DNA of 64,000 nucleotides from Acanthosepion lycidas (GCA_963932145.1 OZ010581.1:89182555-89246554); one strand, 5' to 3'; shown: positions 36,065 through 48,533, counted from the stretch's first letter. Made by a program: numbers and translations. Notes: generated from the sequence alone by a model not told the origin.

Positions 36065-37060
36065 AAATTTCAAGTAACGAAATTGAAGCCTACTTGTTCA
36101 TTCCATAGCTACATGTAGTTTTCCGTGGAACGAAGTGCAGACGAATAATTTCAATGGGATATAACGCGAGTTCACCTAACTTCTCTAGAAAGAGGTCTAA
36201 CCACACAGGAAATCGATTTAAATTTTTAATTGAAAGTGGTTACTCTTTTCCAGACGCGTAAATATTTATAAACACTCTCGTGTAAAATATATTTTCTTCT
36301 AAGTGCTACCCACTAACGCAAGCTCATACTCACAGACACACACAGACACACACAGACGCACAGACACGGTGGGGAACTTGAAGGTACTTGCCAATATTAT
36401 CTTTTTTTTATTTTATTTATATGCAGGATCATTTTTTTTCTTCTTGACTTGTCTTGTTACACTCGAACAGTACGCGAAGACGGATATCAAGCTTTACAAA
36501 TATCCGGTTATCGAAAAGGAAACATTAATTACAAAACAAATGACATTGTTTCTGTTTAGCATTCATTAATCACATAAAAGAATCAATATTGTCATAATTA
36601 TTATCAAGAAAATCAAGATGAGAATTACAAAAAAAATTTCAAATAATCAATTTTAATCATCGACGACTTTGAAAAGTAATTTATATCGTTAACAATCAAC
36701 ACAACACTGAAGTCTTTCACATGAATTAAATGCATTACTAAATATAATCTGGAATTCATAGATGAGTTAGAATTACACGAAATATTTACATTAATATTTT
36801 TGTTTCTGTTTCTAGAGATAGGATTGAAGCGATTGCATTTCTCGAGTGTATATTTCATTTTGATTAGCTGTTTTTTTCTCTCTTCTATGTTTGATATATG
36901 CATATGGATGATTTTTGAATTAAACAATCCTAGAAGATACTTGTACATATTAAATTTGGACATCGGCATTGTTTTTACAGAGATTGTCTTAAAAATTCTA
37001 CATGCCTTAAATTTTATCTCTCAAATATTATGATCTTAACATTATAAAACCTTTGAAAAT
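36065..37060. other. Spacer
   Basis: Short ACACACAGAC run near 36330-36360. The overlapping frames at 36625-37033 on both strands show no domain. Confidence 0.4.
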
Positions 37061-37061
37061 A

Positions 37062-37127
<66 letters not shown>

Positions 37128-37233
37128 CAATAAAATCCTTTTCTGCATACCTCTGACGCTATTCTCTGGCAGACTGGTTCTCGGATACCAAACTTTCATA
37201 AAAAATAACAAGAAGTTATAAATTAATATGTAC

Positions 37234-37300
<67 letters not shown>
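37061..37300. repeat. (CA)n(TA)n and second (TA)n array
   Basis: CA at about 37062-37095, TA at 37096-37124, then after 110 bp a second TA at 37238-37300. The latter abuts the Penelope relic. Confidence 0.95.
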
Positions 37301-37302
<2 letters not shown>

Positions 37303-38000
37303 TAAAGATCTCAGACAGCCTAATCGAAAAACTAAAGGAAATGAACATGACCGTCAATCGTATGCCCATCATCGATATAAAATCACTCTATAGCAACCTC
37401 CCAGTCAAAAAATGTCAACATTTCTTAAAAAACACCTAACACATTAAAAATAAACCTCTCTCTACCAACAGCTAAAATATTTTTTTTAAATCGTCCCTCT
37501 CATCACCAGTCAATTCTACTTCACATTCAGTAATGATTGCTACCAAAAAATATTTGGATTGCCAATGGGAGTGCCATCTCAATGGATTGATGACATGTAT
37601 CTTCTTAGAATATCTCCAATCAGATCCTTTCCAAAACTTTTTATCCAATCAACATACTTTCGTTATATCCCCGTGATAATGATTTACCTGACCTAGTAAA
37701 TTAATTAAACAAAGTCGAACGTACAAGAGAATTTATATACGAAATGGAAAGACACAATTCCTTAACATTCCTCCATCCAAAACAATAAAAGACTTAGTCA
37801 ATACTAAATAAAGCAATAAGCTAAAATCTGAAAGTGGAGTTTACTTCACCGCCTGTAAAATTTGTCACAAAAAATACAAAGGAGAAACCTCAAAAAATCT
37901 AAATAAAATATTATATGACCATAAAAGGGACATTTTACAAAATAATACATGAAATGCATTGATTGTTCCCCGTATCGAAACTGAATAAAAGTTTACATAA
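37301..38000 (+). pseudogene. Penelope-like element relic (RT palm + GIY-YIG)
   Basis: Plus-strand pieces: PIIDIKSLYSNLPVKKCQHFL (RT motif A region), a frame-broken equivalent of the LPMGxPLS motif B and MTCIFLEYLQSDPFQNFL, then YKRIYIRN with a NSLTFLH-like remnant for the FLD block. It ends with SGVYFTACKICHKKYKGETS and ILYDHKRDI, the start and middle of a GIY-YIG nuclease (usual KKYIGETSR..RLYEHK pattern). Motif C is not readable. It belongs to a subfamily different from the element at 7537, lacking that element's Cys cluster. Many stops. Confidence 0.8.
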
Positions 38001-38004
38001 AAAA

Positions 38005-39420
38005 ATGTTGCTATGATCAAAGGAGGAAATAATTCACTACGACGTAAATGTCTAGAGAGTGCATTATTCGCAAGGTCATCTATTTTAATTTTAATTTTCT
38101 GGAAGTAGTTTATGATTTGAAATCAATAACATCCCTGATTTTAGCACCATTTTAACCTTTCTACATTGCAGTATAATTGTCTTTACTTAAAATTTTGAAA
38201 AAATAAAATGCACTTTTCTGAAACTTTATTTGAGAAATATTAGCTGACTTAAAGATTAATTAATCTGATTTGAAACACATATCACTTACTTAATATTAAG
38301 TTTAATATGTCGCAGAAATACATTTTTTTAATACGGCATTAGCTATTTATTTTAGGTGTTGGCGGGTTAACAGCTTGAATAGCAGACATGTTTATCTGTT
38401 TTTCCACGATGGATATGTTCTGTAAAATTTACTTGAGGAATATAAGGAGAACACCTTGTATATGATTTTTAACTACCAAGTGACCTTAATAATTTAGGAC
38501 AATATTCTATTTAATCTAATATTTTATTGGATTTTAGGTACCTTGATTCCTTAAAATGACCATAGATGATGAAAAAATATATCTATCATCATAAATTTTG
38601 TGTTAGTATTAAGAAGAAAGACAAGGAGATTTCTATATAAAAATAATTGTAAAACATTCTCTTTAGAAACTTTGAATTTTTTTATTAAATTATCATCATG
38701 GGACCATAAATTTGTATGGAAGATTTGAGCGTCTTTTTCGTTGAAAATACATTGAGTTGAAAATTCTTACAAAAATCAGAGAATTGTAGGATATTAAGAA
38801 AACTTTCAGAAATCATTCACAAATAAATGAAATTATTTTTTAAATATTTTTTCTTCAGAAAATCTTGGTAATTTTTTACTTCTGTTCCACACCATAATTT
38901 AATTTTATGAAATTTCGACAAATTCGGAAAATCAGCTCTTAATCGTAATATGAAAAATGCAATAAAAGTAAGACATTATTTGATTAGAAAGCAGTTTAAT
39001 TGCATTTATAAATAATTCAGCGGCACCCACTAAGAATTTTGAATTTTTGTGCGCTTATAGACGTGCCAACTTTTGTAAATACGCAAGTCCATAAACGACA
39101 TTAACAGAAAATAATTCTTATTTTTCTGTAACGTTAGTAAATTTAAAATTTAAACATGCATCTTTATAAGGCAATAAAGCCAAGGTACCTAAAATTTAAT
39201 AAAATATGCTTAAAATATGTAAATCTTTTAAGATTATTGGATAGATTTATAAATTATATATAAAGGCTTTCACGTTGTATTTTAATGTAATCATATTACA
39301 ATCATCCGCTCCTTACATAAATTTCCTGAACATCAGAGCCATCGATAAATGTACTAAAATCGCATAAAAACAGCTATCACCGTGTTAAAATTACTACAGA
39401 TATATGTTTTTTCCATTTAT
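38005..39420. other. AT-rich spacer
   Basis: No frames over 60 codons, no element ends or structures recognised. Confidence 0.5.
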
Positions 39421-39423
39421 CAA

Positions 39424-39424
39424 T

Positions 39425-39457
<33 letters not shown>

Positions 39458-39505
39458 CAAAAACACACGCACACACATTCACACACACATACACACACAC
39501 ACACA
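39424..39505. repeat. (CA)n microsatellite with variants
   Basis: ACAC runs interrupted by ATGCAAAA and ATTC units. Confidence 0.95.
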
Positions 39506-39629
39506 TATAAATATATATAGAGTGAGAGGTGGGGGAGGTAAGGTTGGAATAGCAGAGAGTAAGACGATGAAGGAGGAAGTAGGGATGTTTAAACGATGGT
39601 TATAGTAGTAATATAAAATAGTAGTAAAA

Positions 39630-39905
39630 ATTGTTAAGAGGCGTAATCTTAGGTGGTCACAAAAGTGGAGTTTTTAATTAGCACGCGTAGACAAAATCTG
39701 TCTGCCTAGGCCAGTTGCTGGTGATAAGCCATTAAGGTGCTAAATGCCATCTCACGCCCACAGGTGTAGGGAGAAAGGAAGAGCACCATGATACTTCAAA
39801 GTTCGTAGAACATGATACCGGTCCGGCCGTTTTCCATTCGGGAAATATTACAAGTATGTCGCTTTCTATTCTTATAATTCATCTGTGTGGGAGAAATTAG
39901 TGGCA
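39630..39905. repeat. GC-richer block upstream of mariner copy 3
   Basis: Composition step relative to flanks (CTGCCTAGGCCAGTTGCTGG, CGGTCCGGCCG). Possibly a SINE-like repeat, but no box A/B pair or tail is clear. Confidence 0.35.
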
Positions 39906-39915
39906 AGTATTTATA

Positions 39916-40799
39916 CAGGGCACGGTGAGTAAACTGTCGCCATTTTATTTTATTTTTTTAATTTCGCGCGTGTTCTTTGTTTCATTTTGTCGACAGCAAG
40001 ATCAGTTTGGCATTCTCTGTGAGAAAAATAGCCCCATGAGACAGTTCACTCGGCCATGAATGTGGAAAGGACAAACTGTACTGTTTGGTATTCGTAACGG
40101 AAGCTCCAATCCAAACATTTCAGGGTGTTTGGGTGTCAATCTGAGGACAGTGCAGAAGTTTTCGAAAGTGTTGGATGAGTCTAATGGTGATTATGAAGGT
40201 ACGGCAGCTCAGAAAACTCATTCTAATAAGAAAAGAACTCTTGAATTTTTTGGTGAAGGTCTCAGAGTCAGCACGCTGGCCTACTTCAAGTGCCTTTAGG
40301 AAGTAGTGCTGCCGTGGATCAAGAGAGTGGCTGCTGAAAAACCATGTCTGGCAACGGGATTTTACACTATCCCACACAAGCAGAAGAAACCAGTCATGGC
40401 TCTCAGACAAGTTGTACGACCGCATCACCCCTTACATCTGACCAACTAACTCCCTAGACTGTAACCTCCTTGATTAGCATGTGTGCGGCGCAGTTGAGCG
40501 AGAGACTAACAAAACTACTTGTAGCACCAAAAACGAACTGACGGCAAGGATTATGGCAACAATCACCAACATGGCTGCGTTCACCAACTTAAACAAGGAG
40601 ACCGTTCAGAAGAGTTGCAGAAGATTCCGGAGTTGTCTGGAGGCTATGGTTAAAGCCACTGGCAATTTTATTGAATAAATTTACTCTTTAGTATTTCAAG
40701 ATATTTCTGTGTAATTTTGGTAAATATGACTGTTAAAATGAGATGCCATTGTCATTTTTACTTTTTTAATTTAGATGACAATTTATCCATCGCAACCTG
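39916..40799 (+). mobile_element. Internally deleted mariner element, copy 3, with TA flanks
   Basis: CAGGGCACGGTGAGTAAACTGTC at the left and GACAATTTATCCATCGCAACCTG at the right form inverted termini of about 23-25 bp, flanked by TA (39914-39915 and 40800-40801). The body is 884 bp, against roughly 1.3 kb for a full mariner. The coding relic is described separately. It is the most complete of three copies. Confidence 0.9.
40036..40678 (+). pseudogene. Mariner transposase, HTH joined to C-terminus by internal deletion
   Basis: Frame 40060-40299 gives GSSNPNISGCLGVNLRTVQK and LDESNGDYEGTAAQKTHSNK, the paired helix-turn-helix region. It then jumps to GLRVSTLAYFKCL, a stop, and EVVLPWIKRVAAEKP, the block normally after the second catalytic Asp region's start. 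After a frame-disturbed middle, frame 40481-40678 gives CGAVERETNKTTCSTKNEL, FTNLNKETVQKSCRRFRSCLEAM and a C-terminal GNFIE stop. The central catalytic part is absent, so it would be inactive; the HTH might still bind element ends if expressed. Confidence 0.88.
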
Positions 40800-40801
40800 T
40801 A

Positions 40802-42115
40802 TATTTTATATAATTTCTGCCATTTTTCTTTCATTTCTTTCAGCAATTCTAGTCCGTCCATGAATTAAGGTGTTACAATACCATGGATATAATAATGCCT
40901 TGAATGGGGAAATTTAAACGGGAAATTTTCTTTCTTGCCTAGCAACCCTATTAATGAGATTCGATTTATGTATGCTTTTGATGTTATTCTTCTTAGCTCT
41001 CTCTAACAGGGAAACTCTAGTTTACCAATTTAGAATTGTTGGATATCTTTCATACGAGAAAATCACCGTTAGGAAAATCGGACAATAACAAGAGAGCATG
41101 TGGACAGATGATTTCTTGGCAAAATGAGGAACCTTTATCTAGAAATATTTTCAGTACGCCCTCATACCTGATCGAATAAATCGTGGTATGGTCAAACGTC
41201 GAAGCGAAACGCCAAAGATATAAGTGTAATGGTAATAATGATACGAGAAACTTTAAAAATTAAAATTCAGATAACTTCGTGTTTTTCGTGGATGGGCATC
41301 TCAACAACTACATCAGTGCATTCATCGCCAACAGTAGCATTAGCAGCACCCCCGCTATCATCATTACTAACTGCATGAGGTCGGAGACAAGGGACATTGG
41401 GGTCTGAAATAAAAGTGACAGCATCTGGTTGAATTGAGCAATAGTCATCAATCGGTAAACTTTGTCGTTAGCGGCTATAGATAGAAGAGAAACAATACTA
41501 GTTTAACGAACACTACACGGTCTTTTTGAGTAGTATTTAGCCTCAAATATTTGGTTTTAGCCTAATAGCTGAATCTTACATTTTTAACAAAATATGATCA
41601 GAAGAATAAAGGCATTTTTTGGTGAAAACTGCTGTAGTGATTCGATGAAAACATCCAGCAGCATGGACTATATATGGGGATGTCGACAATTCTTTTGTCA
41701 CGTGAGTTGAGCAATTTAACCCGTAAACAATTGTATTTATTTTTTTAATCTTTATGAATAAACAAAAGCTTAACGATAAATAATAATTTGATCATTTTGT
41801 TTCTATTAAGATTTTCCATGTTCACTCTAGAATAATATTTTTCATCAACGCAAAAATGTCGCTGGAAAGCAAGTCCAATATTATCTGAGCACTCTCATCT
41901 GTATTGCTGCTGAGGTTAGTAATACTTACGTTTAGATGGCTCCAATTCTTTTTTAGATTTTCATTTGGTTCCTTCTTTTAGAAGACCTATTCTGGGTTGT
42001 TTCATGTGTGTTGTTAGTTGTAGGTACACTTGTCATTGTCAGGATCCATGATGAATGAAGTTCTGTTCGTACATTCATATCTGCTCATAGCCTATCAAAT
42101 ATAAACAAATGACGT
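40802..42115. other. Spacer
   Basis: A few ACCATCATTACTAACTGC-like GC-richer words near 41330-41400. No frame, repeat or RNA structure recognised. Confidence 0.45.
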
Positions 42116-42120
42116 CACAC

Positions 42121-42505
42121 ATTATGAAATGGTCAAAGTCCAACAATTATTTTAAGACATTTTCATGTTTATAAATTCTTTTGTCCTCCGACAGCATTTA
42201 CTTGAGAGATTCATAGAAGATTGAAGTTCAAATACAGTAAATTCGACCTTGCTAACCGAACGCTCCTCTGTAGCCAAATCGGTCAAGGCACGTCAAGCTA
42301 AATGACGGTTACGCATAGGATACAAGTTCGAATCCTGTCGCAGGACGAATATTTTCTGTGAAAATTTCTCGGACATTCATTCCGGTAAATGTTGTTTAAT
42401 ACTGTTTATTATAAACAGGGCATTTACTTAAATATTTGTATCTATAAAAAGAATGTATAAACATAAAAATGTCTTTAAATAATAGTCAGACTTTATCCAT
42501 TTCAT

Positions 42506-42512
<7 letters not shown>
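42121..42512 (+). mobile_element. Fold-back tRNA-derived SINE, copy 2
   Basis: Same structure as 3883-4326 in opposite orientation: inverted tail (about 42121-42206; TGAAATGG, TTTTAAGACATTTT, ATGTTTATA), spacer with ATTCGACCTTGC, tRNA-like head (42264-42345), body (CGGACATTC, CCGGTAAATG, TTTATTATAAACAG) and tail (42416-42512; CTATAAAAAGAATG, AACATAAAAATGTC). A TA/GA array (42507-42584) follows. Confidence 0.75.
42264..42345 (+). ncRNA. tRNA-like SINE head
   Basis: Acceptor TCCTCTG/CGCAGGA (one mismatch, one G-U), box A TAGCCAAATCGG, anticodon stem CGTCA/TGACG with loop AGCTAAA, variable region of about 14 nt and box B AGTTCGAATCC. It keeps the anticodon stem and box B of copy 1 but has a different acceptor sequence whose two strands still pair. 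Confidence 0.7.

Positions 42513-42584
<72 letters not shown>
42507..42584. repeat. (TA)n(GA)n compound microsatellite
   Basis: TA to about 42557, then GA to 42584. Confidence 0.96.
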
Positions 42585-42588
<4 letters not shown>

Positions 42589-42589
42589 G

Positions 42590-43130
42590 TACTTATGGAC
42601 CAAAATATTAACTATGTTACAAAAGACAATAAAATGCGTTAAGACTGCTGGGGAATTTTCTTCTGGTATCGAATATGTTTAAGTCGTGTGGAAAATTTTA
42701 AGGAAACGTGCGAAAATGTGTATAATAACGCGAGCACATTCGACCACTTTTTGAATTTTTCAAAAAAAGTTGGTAGAATTTGAGAGAGCAAGATTAGCTC
42801 TTTATGTTGGTAACTGAGTTTTCCCATGCTTTTTTGACAAAAAAGATATTAATCTCACCTGATAAAATGAACTTACGTTTTAAAAACCTTTCAAACATGC
42901 GTTCCGAGGATAGAGCAAATATAATTGATGGTATTTTCTCATATTTTGATATAAGTAGCCTCTAAAATTTATAATCGTTTTTTGGTTACTTGGATTGACA
43001 GACTACAGCTGTTCTGTCAACTATAATGTGGCTGTAGTTGGAAATGGTGCCATGTATTTATGAAGTATTTATTTATCGCACTTCTCTCTGCTAAGCGACA
43101 GGTTAATATTTTCTGAAGAAGTGTTGCGAC
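42590..43130. other. Spacer
   Basis: A short inverted pair CTACAGCTG/CTGTAGT... near 43003-43036 is the only structure seen. The minus-strand frame at 42639-42827 has no domain. Confidence 0.4.
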
Positions 43131-43136
43131 ATGTTG

Positions 43137-43201
43137 CTATTATCATTATTATTATTATTAATATTAATATTATTATTATTATCATCATCATCATCATCAT
43201 C
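43137..43201. repeat. (ATT)n(ATC)n array
   Basis: ATT units then ATC units. The Asn/Asp peptide on the minus strand is a repeat artefact. Confidence 0.95.
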
Positions 43202-43204
43202 AGT

Positions 43205-44430
43205 GACTAATGAATAATCTCTAACTAGAGAAGTGAATTGGTACACGAGTTTAGTCGTCTGATAAGTGTTTTTTTCTATGTATATAGAGAATAGTTTCAG
43301 CAACTACGATGTTCAGGGGTTCAGCTTCTTTCTTATTGTCTGAGGATTTTTACTGTTGGTAGTAGTGGGGAAATTATATATTTTTATTCTTTTTTTGCAT
43401 CTTACGAAACTGGTTTCATGAAAATTAGTTAATAATACAACTGTTGTGGTTTAAACATGGTTTGTTTTTTTTATATATGCGTGTGTGTGTGTGTATGAAT
43501 GAGGTATTTTGAATAAATACACTTGTAATCAATCAGCACTCAATATTACCGATCAAGCGATAAATGTGCTTAGATTTTGATACATCATCCCGTTACCCAC
43601 ACATTGTGAACACAACTGAGAGATCATGTGTTTATTTTAGTATAAACAAAAATCAGAATAATAACGAACCGAAGAAAATCAAACATCAAATGAGAAGAAA
43701 CGACTTAACAAAATTACAGTTTATTGATAATGTAAAGTGTGAAGAGACAAGTAATTACAAAGTAAGTTTAGATAAAATGTATCATTAATGAAATGTTCCT
43801 TCGAGCGATATAATAATTGATGCTTTGCCAATCATTAATGAAAATTATATAAGGCAAGAAAGGAATTGAGAATGATAAAAGGAGTGAAAATCAACATGGA
43901 ATTACGATATTCAGTCGTATTTCTGAAATATTGAATGTTTAATGAAATATGAATAATAAACATGATTACCTTACGAATATTCATACAATTGATCTACAAA
44001 GTTAGTAACGTTGGTATTAATTTCTGAAAGTGAAAATGACGTATCTCGATTTTTTATGTGCACCTTACAGAAAAAAGTATTAAAGTTTATTAAAAGAATA
44101 ATGTGATTAAATTATCAGCATTTACTTTCAAATAATAACATTATTGTAATGATATTAATTTCTAACTTTTCGTGCAGTCATACTAATAAATACCAAATTT
44201 GGAATAATTCGAATTCTTCCGTTATAGAAGATAAATTTTTTTTTTTAAATATACCACAATTTTAAAAGCAATATTCTACATATGTTTTCATCAGAACATA
44301 GGCAAGTTCTCAGATATTTATATTAATTTTGTAATCGATATATCTTTTCAATGGTGTTATTTACTATATAAATATCAGTAATTGGTATAATAGTTCCTAT
44401 GTATGTTTTTATTCTATCCTTTGTCACTTT
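43205..44430. other. AT-rich spacer
   Basis: A plus-strand frame at 43564-43788 (74 codons) lacks recognisable motifs. No other feature. Confidence 0.45.
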
Positions 44431-44499
44431 CAACATTATAGCCAATTGATATTATGGCGTATGTTAATACATTTCACCTGTGGTATCAAATGTGTGTGT

Positions 44500-44825
44500 T
44501 ACATAGCAGTGAGCGATGCGGAATGTAGTAACGAAGTGTCGAATTCATATTCTAACCAAGATAGCTGCGTTCACTTCCGCACACATAAACTTGAGAGCTC
44601 TAGGTTTGGTCTATTCTATCCTCAGCAAGTTAGACTGAGCGTTCTAGATTTGTTGGCATGCAGTCTAGAAGAAAAAACAACTCTGAATTTAAAACCGTTT
44701 GCGCGTGCGACTAGCAAACCCTGTTAGTATAAAGTACGTAACATGGTGTGGCTGTCGCTATATATACAACACGTGTGTACCCGGGGTTGACATAAATACA
44801 TTGATATCACGACTTATGATATGTG
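44500..44825. other. GC-richer block with TATA-like string
   Basis: Richer in G+C than its flanks; a 93-codon frame (44446-44727) has no recognised domain. A GCTATATATACAA string at about 44757 with ACCCGGGGTTGACA beyond could be a promoter or part of an LTR. No supporting downstream gene or partner repeat was found. Confidence 0.3.
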
Positions 44826-44833
44826 CAATAAAA

Positions 44834-44836
<3 letters not shown>

Positions 44837-44900
<64 letters not shown>
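44837..44900. repeat. (TA)n microsatellite
   Basis: Uninterrupted TA run. Confidence 0.97.
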
Positions 44901-44902
<2 letters not shown>

Positions 44903-44949
44903 ATTTTACGTAATATAACCGAATAATTTCACGAGTTCAAATAATGCAG

Positions 44950-45215
44950 TATATATTAATATATCAATTTACACTATTTACATTTTTCGCACTGTTTCAC
45001 GACATTTCGCCCATTGTTCACTCCAGTCTCCTTCAGGTGATTTGGAATTTTGAACCAAAACGTTTATTCCAATGACGTGAGGAAGGCTGGAGCCTATAAC
45101 GGCCGAAACATCGTGAATGTGACAACATAGATTATGACAATAGTCCGAATAATGTAAATTGTGTAAATAGTTACAATAGCTCATCTCAAAAATATAAACA
45201 AATATTAATATATAA
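44950..45215. repeat. Inverted pair of ribozyme-like Penelope-type ends
   Basis: Arms 44950-45041 (minus) and 45074-45215 (plus) are diverged inverted copies: each has TATATTAATAT, a GTAAATAGT/TTACACTATTTAC word, then a TGA-rich string, CTGGAG and CGAAA(C/T) followed by TCGTGA. The plus motif (45074-45116) reads GTGAGGA, GGC-loop-GCC, GAAAC; the minus motif reads CTGAAGG, CGAAAT. Both are decayed variants of a hammerhead core layout. Confidence 0.55.
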
Positions 45216-45377
45216 TTTTCAATCAACTGAATAATGACATTTTCTGGAAGTTGTAATAATATTTTTTTTTTAAATTCTTAAATATATTTGCAGCTAGCTT
45301 TGATAGTTGCAGCAGAAGCTTTTTTGGCCATTTGGGCCGGCAGTCATCGTTCAAGCCTTTAGAAAATCTGGTTTACA

Positions 45378-45737
45378 TAGAGTGATTGAAAGCAACTCCC
45401 CATTTTAAAATACACAAAATTTATCTATTAACTATAATTTTTGCAAGAAATGGATATGAGAGGAAATCGGTTAGTATGAGGTTTTATTTAAGATTTGACA
45501 TGGGCATCAGATTTTACTCGCAGTTTCCCGATCCGCTTAGGAATCGCGTCAACTGATTTCACCAGGAACTCTTGTGGCATGACTTGTATTCGCCCTTCAA
45601 GTTCTTCAAAAGTCTTGGTTTGATATAGTATACTTACTCCTTTAAACAACCCCAAATAAGAAGTCACAAGTTGTTAAGTCGGGAATCTTGGTTGGCCTCT
45701 CGTGCAAAAAATAAGGAGTTACTTTTCAATTACCCTG
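45378..45737 (-). mobile_element. Deleted Tc1/mariner-superfamily element with TIRs
   Basis: Left end GAGTGATTGAAAGCAACTCC and right end (reverse) GGGTAATTGAAAAGTAACTCC are inverted relatives about 25 bp long. Minus-strand reading between them gives IPDLTTCDFLFG, the region of the last catalytic residue in a group of insect-type transposases (usual PDLTPCDFFLWG), followed by a decayed LEE..I..IP..L pattern. Only about 360 bp remain, so most of the gene is deleted. Confidence 0.7.
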
Positions 45738-45739
45738 CA

Positions 45740-48140
45740 ATTTTATGACTAACAGACACCACCCATTTCGTGGAAGTGTCATTAAAACATAGAATCCAAT
45801 TGAATCGCAATCGTTTCTCTGAGAGATTGACAGTTAAAGAAAAAATAACTTCATATCAGTGTCTTACAGATAGGCATACGATATGTAAATTAATACTCAG
45901 TGTTTACACAGATTTCATATTAATAATGTCAGCAACTTTACGCAACAGGATCTAAAAACACAAGCAAGATTAGCGTATATGTTAATGGTGACATTAACCG
46001 TTTCCCTATAGGAAACATTCAACATTCCTTAACCGAACAGTAGATTCAAAGAAGAAAAATATTTTTCTTACAAAAAGTTTTTTTTAAGGAAGATTTAAAG
46101 AAAGTGGCAACAGAAAAAAAAACAAAAAAAAAACACACTTCTAGTCAGAATCAGAAAAAAGATAGCTGAAATGACTTGGAAATGAGTAAGCAAGACTTGG
46201 AAAACTTAACTCTCACGGTCAAATCAAGGCTCAGAAAGGGGAAAGCAGCGATCCACTTACATGATGAATTTGTGTGAATAGATGGCGGAACGTGTGTAGG
46301 GAGGCGAACCAATGAGAGAAACGTTGAAATTTGTGGAGAGCCATGACCGCCAATGTCCTGAAGAAACGCGGCACATAGAAGAATACGTCCACTAACTCGT
46401 ATCCCTCTTTCATGTACTGAATTGAGTTTTCTTCCAAACTTTTTGATTTAATTAATGTGAAAAGTCAACGTCTTCATTACCTCATTATCTTTCGGTCAGT
46501 TACAAGTGTTACTCATTTTTGTTTTTTTCTGTTGGAAACGATCACGGAATGTGGTTTTGTTATTTTTTTTTAATTCCTTAAGTCTGTAGGGTGTGTTGAA
46601 GGATGTTCTTCTTTAAAACCTAAAGTATGTATTCCATTGCAGCTATTTTTAATAATTGTTCCGAGAAAAAGTTTATTTCTCAGGGACTCGTACGTTACAA
46701 AACTGTCATTAGTATTGCGGTATTTCGAAAGGACGCGGTATTGTAGCTGATTGCGAATGAAAAACGAGAAAGCGTTAAATGGAATCTTCATCTGGAATTC
46801 CATTTTCATCAGTGAAATGAAGAAAGCCAAGACAATATGTATGATTTATGTCGACATGATCAGTGAAACAGCCGCTTAATTTACATGATGTATAGAGACT
46901 TGCAGTTCCGGTTCACTTTCATCTTTCAGATAAGATTCATTTGATCAAATTTCAAATAGTAGACGATATGGATTTGCAGCTTGCTTAAACAGCTACTTGG
47001 TCTAAATATCTTGCAGTCAAGGATCAAAGATGGTAAATTATCATGTGAGCTGCAGTTTGTCTTATTCTTCTATGGAGAAGAGCTTAACTTAGAACATTCA
47101 TCTATGATATGAAGATAAATTTGAGTTACTAGTCGTTCAATGATATGCAGTCCATATAGGAATACCAATTCATCAATCGACATAGACATATCCTGCAGAA
47201 GATAATTATAATATTTACAGAGTGTTATTTATTTGAAAAGACCATCCATTTCATTGATAATGAAGTGACATAGCATGCAGTGAAAATTATTTAAGAAGAA
47301 CAAATTCGCCAAAGTTTAAGTGAATTGTTGAATATTAATATTTTTGAACGGGATTCAAACAATAAGGATTGTAAATAAAAATTTCAAAAAATTTACTAAA
47401 TATCTGAAAATTGTTCTGATCAGATGCCGTACTAGATAAAATCAAAAACTTAGTCATATTTAATACGATATATATAACCTTAAGTATAAAAGACTATACA
47501 GTTTATTATAATTTAGCCAAATTCCATAAAATATACACGAATTGTTCACATTGATAAATTTGAATTTAAATTTGAAAACAATCACTTCTCTTTACTGTTT
47601 CTGTAAATATGAGAATAAATAAATAAATAAATGCCAGATACAGTTAAAATGGTGTGCTGCAAGGTTTCCAGTGTGATGAAAATGTCCTACAGCCATGAAG
47701 AGTAAAGACTGATAACACCACAAGCAACGAAACCGATCCAACATTTTTTTAGACTTTTTAAACTTCCAAATAGATGATTATATTCGATCACTGAAATAGC
47801 CTCATATTTTTGACAGCGGGTTTCAGTATGCCATTATGTTAGCTAGAATTCGATCAGAAATGTCCACTCTATAATCTTCTATCTATGGGAATAATATTCA
47901 ACAAAAAATAAGGGCATTCAGAATAAAGGAGATTGTTTATATAGAAAGACCTTTGTAAAACAATTATCCCAATATGGTCCTATGGATTTATTCATATAAC
48001 AACTCCCAGAAACACATATTGAAATTACCATATTCATATCGGTCAGTATCGGATACAGAGTATTTATATATAAACCATATAGATATGGCCAATGGAAAGA
48101 CTATTATCTACACATATACACAGATATGATCGACTCTCCC
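45740..48140. other. 2.4 kb spacer without recognisable genes
   Basis: Frames on the minus strand at 46231-46437 and 46570-46830 show no domain. AATAAATAAATAA occurs near 47616. No repeats shared with the rest of the window were seen. Confidence 0.45.
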
Positions 48141-48204
48141 GTCGAGATTCGACGTATGAGGGTCAAGCAGATCAGTTTCCAGGAAACCGACAGCCCGACA
48201 CCGG

Positions 48205-48496
48205 CACATGAGATTTGATTATAGTGGTGAAGGACCATCCACACTTTTTGGAGGGACGAATACAGAGACCTGGTGCACCGAATGCCACAAGGTTCCCAAA
48301 CGACCCTCCGCAGGTTTTGAATTCAGAGTTGTCCTTCTCCTAGACCAGTTGCCATCCAAGACCGTCTGTCATGCTATTTTACCCATAGCTGGAGGGAGAA
48401 AAAGAGGATTCATACCTTTCCTAAGGGTATTAGCACGTAAGTGAATTTAATGGATTCGACTGGAATTCGAACTCGGCTCTCTGATTCCTCAATCCA

Positions 48497-48500
<4 letters not shown>
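48205..48500 (-). repeat. SINE-like family S2, copy 1
   Basis: Shares many ordered words with 63560-63883: AAATTTGATTA or AGATTTGATTA at one end, GAATTCAGAGT, AGACCAGTTGCCA or AGACTGGTTGCCA, ACCCATAGCTGG or ACCCGTAGCTGG, and TCGAACTC near the TA array. On the minus strand a box-B-like GAGTTCGAATTCC lies near the array end, consistent with a degraded tRNA-type head there. The plus frame of 78 codons is not a gene. Confidence 0.65.

Positions 48501-48532
<32 letters not shown>
48500..48532. repeat. (TA)n(TG)n microsatellite
   Basis: Short TA then TG run at the head side of the SINE-like repeat. Confidence 0.95.

Positions 48533-48533
<1 letters not shown>

Noticed and set aside
44446-44727. 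93-codon frame with several Cys as a small secreted protein or exon
   Set aside because: No signal peptide, domain or splice context was recognisable; the sequence resembles neither a repeat nor a known gene well enough to call.
44755-44800. TATA-box promoter of a host gene
   Set aside because: TATA strings are abundant by composition here and no downstream gene is visible.
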